This document shows, one piece after another, positions 18,491 to 26,465 of a DNA stretch of 64,000 nt. Origin of the DNA: JANPPS01 sp964242575. Lineage in GTDB: Bacteria > Pseudomonadota > Alphaproteobacteria > Acetobacterales > Acetobacteraceae. The stretch covers positions 1 through 64,000 of the forward strand of contig CAXTCN010000006.1 in NCBI GenBank assembly GCA_964242575.1, written 5' to 3'. Each line of letters begins with the position of its first letter. The first letter of the stretch is position 1. The notes beneath the pieces are model-generated. The model did not search any database. It worked only from the letters and a program-made list of their open reading frames with translations, and had not been told where the DNA came from. Both the position numbers and the translations under genes were made by a program.

Positions 18491-19008
18491 GCGCCGGGCA
18501 GGCGGCGCGTCGCCATCACCTGCTGTGCGGCCTTCTGCTGCTGGCCGCATGTGGCTCCCGTGGCGGTGCGGATGGCGCATCGGCGTCCCTCGAGTGCGCT
18601 CCGTTCGCACGCGAAGCCTCTGGCATCCTGCTCTACGGCGAGGCTTACACTTGGTGGGACCAGGCGCGCGGCCGTTACCAGCGCTCGTCGCAGCCGGTGC
18701 CCGGCGAGGTGCTGGTGTTCCGCCGTAGCGGCCGGCTCGCGTCCGGGCACGTGTCAGTGGTGCGCCGCGTGGTGTCGGACCGGGAAATCACCGTGACCCA
18801 GGCCAACTGGGTCCACCGGCGCATCACCCGTGATGAACCAGTGGTGGACGTGTCGCCGGGCAACGACTGGAGCGCGGTGCGAGTCTGGTGGGCGCCGTCC
18901 GGCAGCCTGGGCGCGTCCACCTACCCTACGTACGGCTTTATCGCCCCGGCCCGCACCAGCCTGGCGCAAAGCGGCCTGGTGGCGAGCCTCGGTCCCGGAA
19001 CGCGGTAA
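18487..19008 (+). CDS. CHAP-domain lipoprotein (putative cell-wall amidase)
   Basis: A 173-residue lipoprotein with a lipobox LLLLAAC (Cys22). The mature part is a CHAP/NlpC-like domain: candidate nucleophile Cys37 in LECAPF, candidate His88 in SGHVSVV and the TQANW strand near the end. CHAP enzymes cut peptidoglycan amides, so this is probably a periplasmic wall hydrolase anchored to a membrane. The start overlaps the azlD stop. Amino-acid export has no obvious link to this function, so the coupling may only reflect compact gene order. Confidence 0.85.
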   Translation: MSAGQAARRHHLLCGLLLLAACGSRGGADGASASLECAPFAREASGILLYGEAYTWWDQARGRYQRSSQPVPGEVLVFRRSGRLASGHVSVVRRVVSDREITVTQANWVHRRITRDEPVVDVSPGNDWSAVRVWWAPSGSLGASTYPTYGFIAPARTSLAQSGLVASLGPGTR

Positions 19009-19082
19009 TTCGCTTGCAAGCAACCCTGGTGCGCGCCATGTCAGAGGGGTATTGAGCGGGGTCGATCCCGAACGGAGGAATT

Positions 19083-19325
19083 ATGGGTAGCTTCAGCATC
19101 TGGCATTGGCTGGTCGTGCTGCTGGTCGTGCTGCTGCTGTTCGGCGGCGGCAAAGTCAGCAGCCTGATGGGCGACTTCGCCAAGGGCATCAAGTCGTTCA
19201 AAAAGAACATGGCGGACGAGCCTGATGCGTCCATGGAGGCGAGCGCCGCCGACCGGCCGGCTGGCTCAATCTCCCCGCCGGGCACCACGACGGTCCGTGA
19301 GACTACGGCCACGCGCCACACCTAG
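19083..19325 (+). CDS. tatA: Twin-arginine translocase subunit TatA
   Basis: An 80-residue protein. It has a short N-terminal membrane helix (IWHWLVVLLVVLLLFG), the FGGGK hinge, and an amphipathic helix (LMGDFAKGIKSFKKNM) before a charged, disordered tail. A strong GGAGGAATT ribosome site precedes it. TatA oligomers form the pore for folded proteins. tatB and tatC are not adjacent, so it is encoded away from the rest of the system in this window. Confidence 0.95.
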   Translation: MGSFSIWHWLVVLLVVLLLFGGGKVSSLMGDFAKGIKSFKKNMADEPDASMEASAADRPAGSISPPGTTTVRETTATRHT

Positions 19326-19387
19326 AAGCCTGGACAAGCGGGGCGTAGTTTGGCTGCGCGAATGCCCCAGCTTCCAGGGACATTGTT

Positions 19388-19412
19388 GGAACGGGTTGCC
19401 AGGCACTGCGTT
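19388..19412 (+). promoter_or_regulatory. EcfG-type general stress promoter
   Basis: GGAAC at 19388-19392, 16 bases, then CGTT at 19409-19412. This is a perfect match to the alphaproteobacterial general-stress (EcfG) promoter. The predicted transcript would begin about 40 bases before the ATG at 19456, which itself follows a GGGGAGA ribosome site. It is the second such match in the window. Confidence 0.75.
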
Positions 19413-19455
19413 CTCCAAGGCCCGTTGCACCACGCAGCGGGCCGGGGAGACAACA

Positions 19456-19794
19456 ATGCCTAAGTTTGAAGCCACTATTAAGTCGCTAAAGGCCGGCGTT
19501 TAGAGCCTGACCGTGAATGCGGCCGTGAAAAATATCGAGGGCTGGGAAGCCGAGTTGGAAAAGCTCGAAGTGTCCGGCGTGAAGACGATTATCAAGGACC
19601 TCGAAAGCCTCAAGAAGCAGTTGCAGAAGCCGGAGATCGATGGCAATGCCGTGCGCAAGCTGATCGCCAAGCTCGGCAAGGAGACCGTGACTATTGCCGG
19701 CCGGGCGGAAAAGGGCGGCGACAAGGTGAAGGCGCTGGGCGAAGCGCTCACGGAAGCCGCCGAGGCGGGCGCCGACGAAAAGGCTAGGGCTTAG
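19456..19794 (+). pseudogene. Small helical protein gene interrupted by an in-frame amber codon
   Basis: An ATG with a good ribosome site opens a frame (MPKFEATIKSLKAGV) that meets TAG at 19501-19503 after 15 codons. The same frame continues without another stop for 97 codons to 19794. The continuation (NAAVKNIEGWEAELEKLEV and onward) is lysine/glutamate-rich and predicted helical or coiled-coil, ending in AEAGADEKARA. The simplest reading is a CAG-to-TAG change in an otherwise intact gene of about 112 codons. Internal initiation at the GTG at 19513 could still yield a 93-residue product. I do not recognise the family. Confidence 0.7.
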
Positions 19795-19823
19795 CTGGTT
19801 CCGGCTTGACGGCCTAAGCCCAA

Positions 19824-19862
19824 GGCGGAGGATTAGGGCCACCGCAACCGGAGTCCTCCGCC
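19824..19862 (+). promoter_or_regulatory. Hairpin directly before the acetamidase/formamidase start
   Basis: GGCGGAGGA at 19824-19832 pairs perfectly with TCCTCCGCC at 19854-19862 across a 21-base loop. The 3' arm ends three bases before the ATG. It could terminate the upstream transcript or mask the ribosome entry region; no T-run follows. Confidence 0.45.
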
Positions 19863-19865
19863 CCC

Positions 19866-20807
19866 ATGGCCACGCACCGCGTCCCAGCGACGCCCGACAC
19901 CATCCACTGGGGCACGTTCAGCGCCGCATACGACCCGGTGCTGACCATCCAGAGCGGCGACAGCGTGACGCTCGAGTGCGTGTCCGGCGCTGCAGACATG
20001 ATGCCTCTGCCAGGCTCTGGCTTCATGGTGCCGCCTGCGCTGGCCGCGATCCATGCCGCCGACCCACCCCGACTCGGGCCGCACATCCTGACCGGCCCCG
20101 TCGCGGTGGCCGGCGCGGAGCCGGGCGACACATTAGAGGTGCAAGTCGACCGGATCGACCTCGGGGCTGACTGGGGCTTTTGCGGCCACCGCCCGCTTGC
20201 CGGCACGTTGCCCGAAGACTTCCCGCACCGTTTCCTCAGCCACATCGCCGTTGACCGGGCATCCAGCACCTGCCGGCCCCCCTGGGGCGGCACGCTGCCC
20301 TTGTCGCCGTTCTTTGGCGTCATGGGGGTGGCCCCGCCGCCGGCCTACGGCGCGATCTCGACCAAGGAGCCGCGTGAGCACGGCGGCAACCTGGACAACA
20401 AGGAGCTGGGCGCCGGCAGCACGTTGTTCCTGCCGGTGTGGGTGCCCGGCGCTCGGTTCTCCGCCGGCGATGGACACGGCGTGCAGGGCGACGGTGAGGT
20501 CTGCATCAATGCGCTGGAGATGTGCCTGACCGGCACGTTCACCCTGGTGCTGCACAAAAACGGCAACCTGCGCTTCCCGCGCGGCGAGACGCCGACCCAC
20601 TGGATCTCGATGGGCATGAACGAGGATCTCGACCTCGCGATGAAACAGGCGCTGCGCGAGATGATCGCGTTCATCTGCGCCCGGTCGGCGCTGTCGCCGG
20701 ACCAAGCCTACCAGTTCTGTTCGCTGGCGGTGGATTTCCGGGTGACGCAAACCGTGAACGGCGAGAAGGGCGTGCACGGCATGCTGTGCAAGGGGCTGCT
20801 GTTTTAG
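19866..20807 (+). CDS. Acetamidase/formamidase family amidohydrolase
   Basis: A 313-residue protein of the FmdA/AmdA family, which hydrolyses short amides such as formamide or acetamide to ammonia and the acid. Family segments are visible: HWGTFSAAYDPVLTIQSGD at the N-terminus, GPHILTGPVAVAGAEPGD, the acidic GDGEVCINALE region and KNGNLRFPRGETP near the end. It is probably cytoplasmic. A large hairpin abuts its start codon. It stands alone, with no transporter nearby. Confidence 0.9.
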   Translation: MATHRVPATPDTIHWGTFSAAYDPVLTIQSGDSVTLECVSGAADMMPLPGSGFMVPPALAAIHAADPPRLGPHILTGPVAVAGAEPGDTLEVQVDRIDLGADWGFCGHRPLAGTLPEDFPHRFLSHIAVDRASSTCRPPWGGTLPLSPFFGVMGVAPPPAYGAISTKEPREHGGNLDNKELGAGSTLFLPVWVPGARFSAGDGHGVQGDGEVCINALEMCLTGTFTLVLHKNGNLRFPRGETPTHWISMGMNEDLDLAMKQALREMIAFICARSALSPDQAYQFCSLAVDFRVTQTVNGEKGVHGMLCKGLLF

Positions 20808-20812
20808 CCGAG

Positions 20813-20847
20813 TTGTCCACAACTTATTGTGGTTCAAAGTGTGAATC
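20813..20847 (+). promoter_or_regulatory. gcrA upstream region: DnaA-box-like site, palindrome and GANTC
   Basis: TTGTCCACA at 20813-20821 differs from the DnaA-box consensus TTATNCACA at one base. It overlaps a small palindrome CCACAA-ctta-TTGTGG (20817-20832). A CcrM methylation site GAATC lies at 20843-20847. All are within 100 bases of the gcrA start. In Caulobacter DnaA activates gcrA and CcrM methylation tunes the promoter, so the arrangement is suggestive, not proof. Confidence 0.5.
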
Positions 20848-20907
20848 CATCTAGCTCTAGTGGTGTCTCCGGCATAGCGTTGGCTCATGCTCAGGGAGGG
20901 CCGAGAC

Positions 20908-21363
20908 ATGGACTGGAACGAGGACGCAATCGCCCATTTGCGTGCCCTATGGCAGGACGGTCATTCCACGGCTGAGATCGGCCGCCGGCTTGGCATCACG
21001 AAAAACGCCGTGGTGGGCAAGGCGCATCGCCTGTTGCTGTCGCCACGCCCGTCGCCGATCCGTCGCACGGAAACCGAGGGCCATACGCCGCGCCGTGCCG
21101 CGGTGAAGCGAGGCGGCGGGCCGACGTTGCCGCCGCTTGATGAAACGCCCCCAGCCCCAGCAAGCCGCGCCCCGGCGCTCCGGGCCGTCCCCATGCCGCG
21201 GGTGAGCCACCGCGTGTCGACCTGTTGCTGGCCCATCGGCGACCCTGGCACGACGAGTTTCCGCTTTTGCGATGAGGGGGCTATGGCCGGCAAGCCCTAC
21301 TGCGCCGAACATGCGTCACTGGCCTACGTCAAAGTGCGCGAGCGCCGGGAGGACGCGGCATAG
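20908..21363 (+). CDS. gcrA: GcrA cell-cycle regulator
   Basis: A 151-residue GcrA homologue. The N-terminal helix-turn-helix (MDWNEDAIAHLRALWQDGHS, then GRRLGITKNAVVGKAHRL) is highly typical. A proline-rich linker leads to the C-terminal cysteine region (CCWPIGDPG, FCDEGA, YCAEHASLAY) that contacts RNA polymerase sigma region 2. GcrA activates sigma70 promoters with CcrM-methylated GANTC sites. The start at 20908 follows GGGAGG by eight bases. ccrM is encoded 41 kb away in this same window. Confidence 0.97.
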   Translation: MDWNEDAIAHLRALWQDGHSTAEIGRRLGITKNAVVGKAHRLLLSPRPSPIRRTETEGHTPRRAAVKRGGGPTLPPLDETPPAPASRAPALRAVPMPRVSHRVSTCCWPIGDPGTTSFRFCDEGAMAGKPYCAEHASLAYVKVRERREDAA

Positions 21364-21456
21364 TTGGAGCAGGTCACGGCGCTGCAACTCTAGCGGTTCC
21401 GGATAGTTTGGTGGGGTGGCCCTTGCTCCAGGATGGGCTGGCAGTTAGGACAAGTT

Positions 21457-22116
21457 ATGCCCCCCATAGAAACAGCTCTGTCACGCCAGCGTCATACAGC
21501 GCTCGACGCCGATTCTGTCCGCGCGGCCTACCGTCGCTGGGCGAGTGTCTACGATACCGTGTTTGGCGGCGTGTCCGCCTTCGGCCGGCGCCGGGCGGTG
21601 ACCGCAGTCAACGCCCTGCCGGGCACCCGTGTGCTGGAGGTGGGCGTCGGCACTGGCCTAGCGCTTCCGCGTTACGCCAGCGGCAAACGCATTACCGGGA
21701 TCGACCTGTCGGCCGAGATGCTCGCCTTCGCGCGCACCCGGGTCGCCGAGGAAGGCCTGACCAACGTCGAGGCGTTGCTGGAGGTGGATGCGGAGGCGAC
21801 TGGTTTTGCCGCTGGATCGTTCGACATCGCGGTGGCGATGTTCGTAGCGTCCGTAGTGCCGAATCCCCGGTTGTTGCTAGCGGAAATGCGGAGGGTCGTG
21901 CGGCCCGGCGGCCATCTGCTGTTCGTTAACCACTTCGCCGCCGAACGCGGCCCGCGCTGGTGGGTGGAGCGTGCCTTGGCGCCGGCCTCCCGCAAGTTGG
22001 GCTGGCATCCGGATTTCTCACGCGACGCTCTGCTGCCTGCTGCGGACCAGGCCCGGGCGCAATTCAGCATTGTGCCGCCGCTGGGCCTTTTCACCTTAGT
22101 GAGACTGCCCAACTAA
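21457..22116 (+). CDS. Phosphatidylethanolamine N-methyltransferase (PmtA-like)
   Basis: A 219-residue class-I SAM methyltransferase. The SAM loop is VLEVGVGTGLALP, with ITGIDLSAEML following. The N-terminal AYRRWASVYDTVFG segment and the VNHFAAE motif match the Rhodobacter-type PmtA family, which converts phosphatidylethanolamine to phosphatidylcholine at the inner membrane face. The start at 21457 follows AGGA. It stands alone between gcrA and the oxidase operon. The family assignment is good; the exact lipid substrate is inferred. Confidence 0.82.
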   Translation: MPPIETALSRQRHTALDADSVRAAYRRWASVYDTVFGGVSAFGRRRAVTAVNALPGTRVLEVGVGTGLALPRYASGKRITGIDLSAEMLAFARTRVAEEGLTNVEALLEVDAEATGFAAGSFDIAVAMFVASVVPNPRLLLAEMRRVVRPGGHLLFVNHFAAERGPRWWVERALAPASRKLGWHPDFSRDALLPAADQARAQFSIVPPLGLFTLVRLPN

Positions 22117-22212
22117 CCCTGGGAGTATGGCTGACGAGCGGCTTGCTCTAACGCAACGCCTTCGATACCTGTCCCGGTGCGCCGGGGTGCGTGGCGAACG
22201 CAATGCAGCGGA

Positions 22213-23064
22213 ATGGGTGAATTGATGCAGGGCAAACAGCGGGTGCGAGCCGCAGTGTACGGAGTGGTTGGCGCAATGCTGGCCGCACCAGTTTGGGCCC
22301 AGGCGCCGCAAAATTGGCAGCTTGGGATGCAAGCGCCTCACAGTCCGGTGCAGCGAGGCATTGAGGGCATGCACGACTTGGTGCTGTGGCTTATGGCCAT
22401 GGTCACCTTTTTCGTCGCCGCCCTTCTGATGTATTGCGTTTGGAAGTTCAGCGCCAAGCGGAACCCGAAAGCCAGCCGTGTCAGCCATCATACGGCCCTC
22501 GAAGTCGCGTGGACCGTGTTGCCGGTACTTATACTTGTGGTGATCGCAATTCCGTCGTTCCGGTTGATTTACTACCAGGATCGGACGGAGGCAGCCGACA
22601 TGACCATCAAGGCGATCGGCCATCAGTGGTATTGGGAGTACCAGTATCCTGACCACTCCGACGTGAGGTTCGACAGCTACATGATTCCGGCTGACGACCT
22701 TAAGCCCGGCCAGTTGCGCAACCTAGAGGTGGATAATCGTCTGGTGCTTCCGGCTGGCAAGAACGTGCGTATCCTGATTACGAGCGGCGACGTCATTCAC
22801 AGCTTGTTCATTCCGTCGCTGGGCGTGCAGCGTTACGCGATCCCGGGCCGAACCATCGAGACCTGGGTGAAGCTGGATCAGCCTGGCGTTTACTACGGCC
22901 AGTGCAACCAGATTTGCGGCACCAACCACGCCGTGATGCCGATCGCGGTCGAGGCGATGACCGAACAGGGTTTTATGGCGTGGGTTGAGACAGCCAAAAC
23001 GAAATTTGCGGCGGCAGGTTCCGGTGACCGGAAAGTCGCAGCAGTTGCGGAGGAGCAGCGGTGA
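22213..23064 (+). CDS. ctaC: Cytochrome c oxidase subunit II
   Basis: CuA-bearing subunit of the aa3 oxidase, 283 residues. It has a signal peptide (ending PVWAQ), two membrane helices (about 58-78 and 98-120), then the periplasmic cupredoxin domain with the aromatic patch HQWYWEYQYP. CuA ligands are His196, Cys231, Cys235, His239 and Met242. The residue between the cysteines that is usually Glu (CxExC) is Gln233 here. Its side chain normally helps bind the Mg site at the subunit I interface, while the CuA contact is through the backbone. The start may instead be the ATG at 22225. It is coupled to ctaD by GTGA. Confidence 0.95.
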   Translation: MGELMQGKQRVRAAVYGVVGAMLAAPVWAQAPQNWQLGMQAPHSPVQRGIEGMHDLVLWLMAMVTFFVAALLMYCVWKFSAKRNPKASRVSHHTALEVAWTVLPVLILVVIAIPSFRLIYYQDRTEAADMTIKAIGHQWYWEYQYPDHSDVRFDSYMIPADDLKPGQLRNLEVDNRLVLPAGKNVRILITSGDVIHSLFIPSLGVQRYAIPGRTIETWVKLDQPGVYYGQCNQICGTNHAVMPIAVEAMTEQGFMAWVETAKTKFAAAGSGDRKVAAVAEEQR

Positions 23065-24689
23065 GCGAGATCGTGCAACGCCAAGGCCATCAGGATGCGT
23101 CGGTGACGACGCACGGCCATGACCACCACGAGGAACACTACCCAAACTTCGTGAACCGTTGGTTGTTCAGCACCAACCATAAGGATATTGGCACGCTTTA
23201 CCTGATCTTTGCGATCATCGCGGGGATCGTGGGCGTCGGGTTGTCCATCCATATGCGTATGGAGCTGCAGAACCCAGGCTTGGCGTATTTCAGCAGCGGC
23301 CAGTCCTGGAACGCGACGGTCACGGCGCATGGCCTTATCATGATATTTTTCATGGTTATGCCAGCGATGATTGGCGGCTTCGGCAACTGGTTCGTGCCGA
23401 TCATGATCGGTGCGCCGGACATGGCGTTCCCCCGCCTGAACAACATCAGCTTCTGGCTGCTGGTCCCGGCATTCATACTTATCATGATGGGGCTGCACAG
23501 CGGCGACGGCGCTGGTTCCGGATGGACGCTGTATCCGCCGTTGTCGAACAGCACGTATCAGTCCGGCCCGGCGATGGATTACACGCTGTTCGCCTTGCAT
23601 CTGGCAGGCGTGTCGTCACTGCTCGGCGCCATCAACTTTATTACCACGATTTTCAACATGCGCGCGCCGGGCATGACGCTGCACAAGATGCCGTTGTTCG
23701 TGTGGTCCATGCTGGTCACCGCGTTCTTGCTGTTGCTGTCGATCCCCGTGCTGGCGGGCGCGATCACGATGTTGATCACTGACCGCAACTTCGGTACGGC
23801 GTTCTTCGACCCACAGGGCGGCGGCGACCCGGTGTTGTTCCAACACCTATTCTGGTTCTTTGGCCATCCCGAAGTTTACATCATGATTCTACCGGGTTTC
23901 GGCATGGTCAGCCACGTGATCTCGACCTTCTCCAAGAAGCCGATTTTTGGCTACCTTGGAATGGCCTACGCGATGATCGCCATTGGCGTGGTGGGCTTCG
24001 TGGTTTGGGCGCACCATATGTTCGTGTCCGGCATCTCCGTCGATACCCGGGCCTACTTTGTCGCAGCCACCATGATTATCGCTGTGCCGACAGGCATCAA
24101 GATTTTCTCCTGGATCGCGACCATGTGGGGCGGGTCGATTGAAATGAAGACGCCGATGCTGTTTGCGGTCGGCTTCATATTCTTGTTCACGCTGGGTGGC
24201 GTGACTGGCATCGTGCTGTCCAACTCCAGCATCGACCAAATCCTGCACAACACCTACTACGTCGTAGCGCACTTCCACTACGTGTTGAGCCTTGGCGCCG
24301 TGTTCTCGATCTTCGCCGGTTTCTACTACTGGATTGGCAAGATGTCTGGGCGGCAATATCCGGAGTTCTGGGGCAAGGTGCATTTCTGGACGACGTTCGT
24401 GGGCGTGAACCTGACGTTCTTCCCCATGCACTTCCTTGGCCTTGCGGGTATGCCGCGGCGGTACCCCGACTACCCCGACGCTTTCGTGGGTTGGAACTTC
24501 GTGGCCTCGATCGGCTCCTACATCTCTGGCATCTCGGTGCTGATCTTCCTCTATGTGCTTTATCGCACCTTCGCGTCCAAGGTTCAGGTGGCCGACAACT
24601 ACTGGGGCGAGGGCGCGACGACGCTTGAGTGGACCATTGCCTCGCCGCCGCCGTTCCACACCTTCACGGAACTTCCGCGGGTGCGCTGA
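23061..24689 (+). CDS. ctaD: Cytochrome c oxidase subunit I
   Basis: A 542-residue catalytic subunit with 12 helices. It has the heme a ligand region THAHGLIM-like (VTAHGLIMIF), the D-channel motif APDMAFPRLNN, the FGHPEVY loop with the proton-gating Glu and cross-linked Tyr, the HH pair for CuB (WAHHMF), the K-channel lysine in EMKTPM and VVAHFHYVLS for the heme ligands. It is therefore an A1-type proton-pumping oxidase by motif. A GTG start overlaps the ctaC stop. Confidence 0.98.
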   Translation: MSEIVQRQGHQDASVTTHGHDHHEEHYPNFVNRWLFSTNHKDIGTLYLIFAIIAGIVGVGLSIHMRMELQNPGLAYFSSGQSWNATVTAHGLIMIFFMVMPAMIGGFGNWFVPIMIGAPDMAFPRLNNISFWLLVPAFILIMMGLHSGDGAGSGWTLYPPLSNSTYQSGPAMDYTLFALHLAGVSSLLGAINFITTIFNMRAPGMTLHKMPLFVWSMLVTAFLLLLSIPVLAGAITMLITDRNFGTAFFDPQGGGDPVLFQHLFWFFGHPEVYIMILPGFGMVSHVISTFSKKPIFGYLGMAYAMIAIGVVGFVVWAHHMFVSGISVDTRAYFVAATMIIAVPTGIKIFSWIATMWGGSIEMKTPMLFAVGFIFLFTLGGVTGIVLSNSSIDQILHNTYYVVAHFHYVLSLGAVFSIFAGFYYWIGKMSGRQYPEFWGKVHFWTTFVGVNLTFFPMHFLGLAGMPRRYPDYPDAFVGWNFVASIGSYISGISVLIFLYVLYRTFASKVQVADNYWGEGATTLEWTIASPPPFHTFTELPRVR

Positions 24690-24700
24690 GAGGATCGAGA

Positions 24701-25639
24701 ATGCCAATGGTTAATGCAAACGGGGGGGCTGCGGCCCCCCTTCCCATTCAGATGCCGGCGGACGTGCGGGACTGGTTCGCGCTGCTGAAACCGCGGGTCA
24801 TCACGCTTGTAGTGTTCACCGGCTTGGTCGGGCTGCTGGTTGCGCCCGGGTCCATACACCTGGTGCTCGGCTTCACGGCAGTGCTTTGCATCGCGGTGGC
24901 CGCTGGCGCCGCGGGTGCGATAAATATGTGGTACGACCGGGACATCGACGCTGTGATGCGCCGGACCGCAAGCCGGCCTATTCCCGCCGGACGCATCGGC
25001 GCTAGCGAGGCGCTTGGGTTCGGCGTTGTGCTGGCTGTCACCTCCGTATTGGTCATGTTTCTGGCCACCAACACGGCGGCGGCGGCGGTGCTGGCGCTTT
25101 CAATCCTGTTTTACGTCTTCGTTTACACGATGTGGCTCAAGCGCCGGACGCCGCAGAACATCGTCATCGGCGGTGCGGCGGGGGCGTTCCCCCCAGTGAT
25201 CGGCTGGGCTGCCGTTACCGGGTCGGTTGACGTTATGCCGCTATTGATGTTTGCCATCGTGTTTTTCTGGACCCCGCCGCATTTCTGGAGCCTCGCGCTC
25301 TATGCCTCAGGGGACTACGCGCGGGCTGGCGTACCGATGTTGCCCGTCGTCGCCGGCGCCCGTGCGACCCGGCGCCAAGTGGTGCTCTACACCGCCGTGC
25401 TGGCCGTGGCCTCGATGCTGCCATGGGCGTTTGGGTATGCCGGTGGCATCTATGCCGTTTCCGCCGCGGGTCTCAGCCTGTGGTTCATGCTGGCGGCAAT
25501 CGGCGTTTGGCGTGACAAGCAGGACGCGACAGGCATCAGCCTGACTAAGGACGCGCCGGCCAAGTGGGCGTTCCGGGTGTCCCTGGTGTACCTGTTCGCA
25601 CTGTTCGGCGCATTGGCCGTTGACCACTTTGTCTGGTGA
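24701..25639 (+). CDS. ctaB: Protoheme IX farnesyltransferase
   Basis: A 312-residue membrane prenyltransferase that makes heme O for the aa3 oxidase. The first aspartate-rich motif NMWYDRDIDAVMRRT and the conserved LKPRVITLV entry helix are present, with PPHFWSLAL as the second conserved loop. The ATG at 24701 follows GAGAGG. It lies 12 bases after ctaD in the oxidase operon. Confidence 0.97.
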   Translation: MPMVNANGGAAAPLPIQMPADVRDWFALLKPRVITLVVFTGLVGLLVAPGSIHLVLGFTAVLCIAVAAGAAGAINMWYDRDIDAVMRRTASRPIPAGRIGASEALGFGVVLAVTSVLVMFLATNTAAAAVLALSILFYVFVYTMWLKRRTPQNIVIGGAAGAFPPVIGWAAVTGSVDVMPLLMFAIVFFWTPPHFWSLALYASGDYARAGVPMLPVVAGARATRRQVVLYTAVLAVASMLPWAFGYAGGIYAVSAAGLSLWFMLAAIGVWRDKQDATGISLTKDAPAKWAFRVSLVYLFALFGALAVDHFVW

Positions 25640-25643
25640 CCTG

Positions 25644-25793
25644 ATGGACGAGTTCCCCCGTTCCCTGACGCCGGCCGAAGCCACGGAGTTGACCCGCCGG
25701 CGAAGAGGCAAAAACTGGGTGGTCTTGATAATCCTGTTCGCGTTGGCGGCGCTGTTCTACGCGATCTCCATGGTGAAGTTTAAGGTGTCTTAG
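25644..25793 (+). CDS. Small single-helix protein of the cox operon (CoxF-like)
   Basis: A 49-residue protein beginning MDEFPRSLTPAE. It has a basic stretch (LTRRRRGKNW) followed by one membrane helix (VVLIILFALAALFYAISM). A short single-span gene of this kind sits between ctaB and ctaG in many alphaproteobacterial oxidase operons and is often labelled CoxF or left unnamed. Spacing is 4 bases after ctaB and 1 base before ctaG. It was found by reading the gap; it is probably an assembly or structural accessory. Confidence 0.85.
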   Translation: MDEFPRSLTPAEATELTRRRRGKNWVVLIILFALAALFYAISMVKFKVS

Positions 25794-25794
25794 C

Positions 25795-26391
25795 ATGAGC
25801 AACCGTCGCAACACGGCGTTGGCTGGTGGCCTGTTCGCTGCAATGCTTGGGATGGCTGGGTTGTCGTTCGCAGCGGTGCCGCTGTACCGCATGTTTTGCG
25901 AGGCGACCGGTTACGGCGGCACGCCGCAACTGCGGGGCGCCGCCGCACCCGGCGCCACGGACCAAACGATGCAGGTGCGGTTCAACGCGACCACCGGCCC
26001 AAACCTGCCGTGGCGTTTTGCACCTGGCGTGAACGACATTACGGTGAAGCTGGGTGAGGACAGGCTCGCGTTTTACACCGGCCGCAATGTTTCCGCGCAG
26101 GCCGTGACCGGGGTCGCGACTTACAACGTGACGCCGGAAAAGGCTGGGCGCTACTTCCACAAAACCGCCTGTTTCTGCTTCGACGAGCAGACCCTCACTC
26201 CAGGCCAGGAGATGCAGTTCCCGCTCAGCTTCTGGGTTGACCCGGCCATTGCAGCCGATCCGGATACGCGGGACGTCAAAACGATCACGCTGTCCTACAC
26301 GTTCTTTCGTTCACTGGACGACGCGGCGCGCAACGGTGGCTTGGACAAGGCGGGCCAGCACGTCGGCGCCCGGGCGGACGCGGGGCGTTAG
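25795..26391 (+). CDS. ctaG: Cytochrome c oxidase assembly protein CtaG (Cox11)
   Basis: A 198-residue protein with an N-terminal membrane anchor and a periplasmic beta-sandwich that delivers copper to the CuB site. The copper motif CFCF is at residues 126-129, followed by the PLSFWVDP strand. The conserved N-terminal AAVPLYRMFCEATGYGG is also present. It begins one base after the small CoxF-like gene. Confidence 0.97.
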   Translation: MSNRRNTALAGGLFAAMLGMAGLSFAAVPLYRMFCEATGYGGTPQLRGAAAPGATDQTMQVRFNATTGPNLPWRFAPGVNDITVKLGEDRLAFYTGRNVSAQAVTGVATYNVTPEKAGRYFHKTACFCFDEQTLTPGQEMQFPLSFWVDPAIAADPDTRDVKTITLSYTFFRSLDDAARNGGLDKAGQHVGARADAGR

Positions 26392-26465
26392 CACATTCCC
26401 GTAGGCACCCTTGAACCCAGCCGCATTTTGGCGATGATGCGCCAGTTCCATAATATAGGTCCGTT

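Noticed and set aside
19501..19503. Pyrrolysine or programmed readthrough at the amber codon
   Set aside because: Nothing nearby (no pyl genes, no readthrough context known to me) supports it. A point mutation is simpler.
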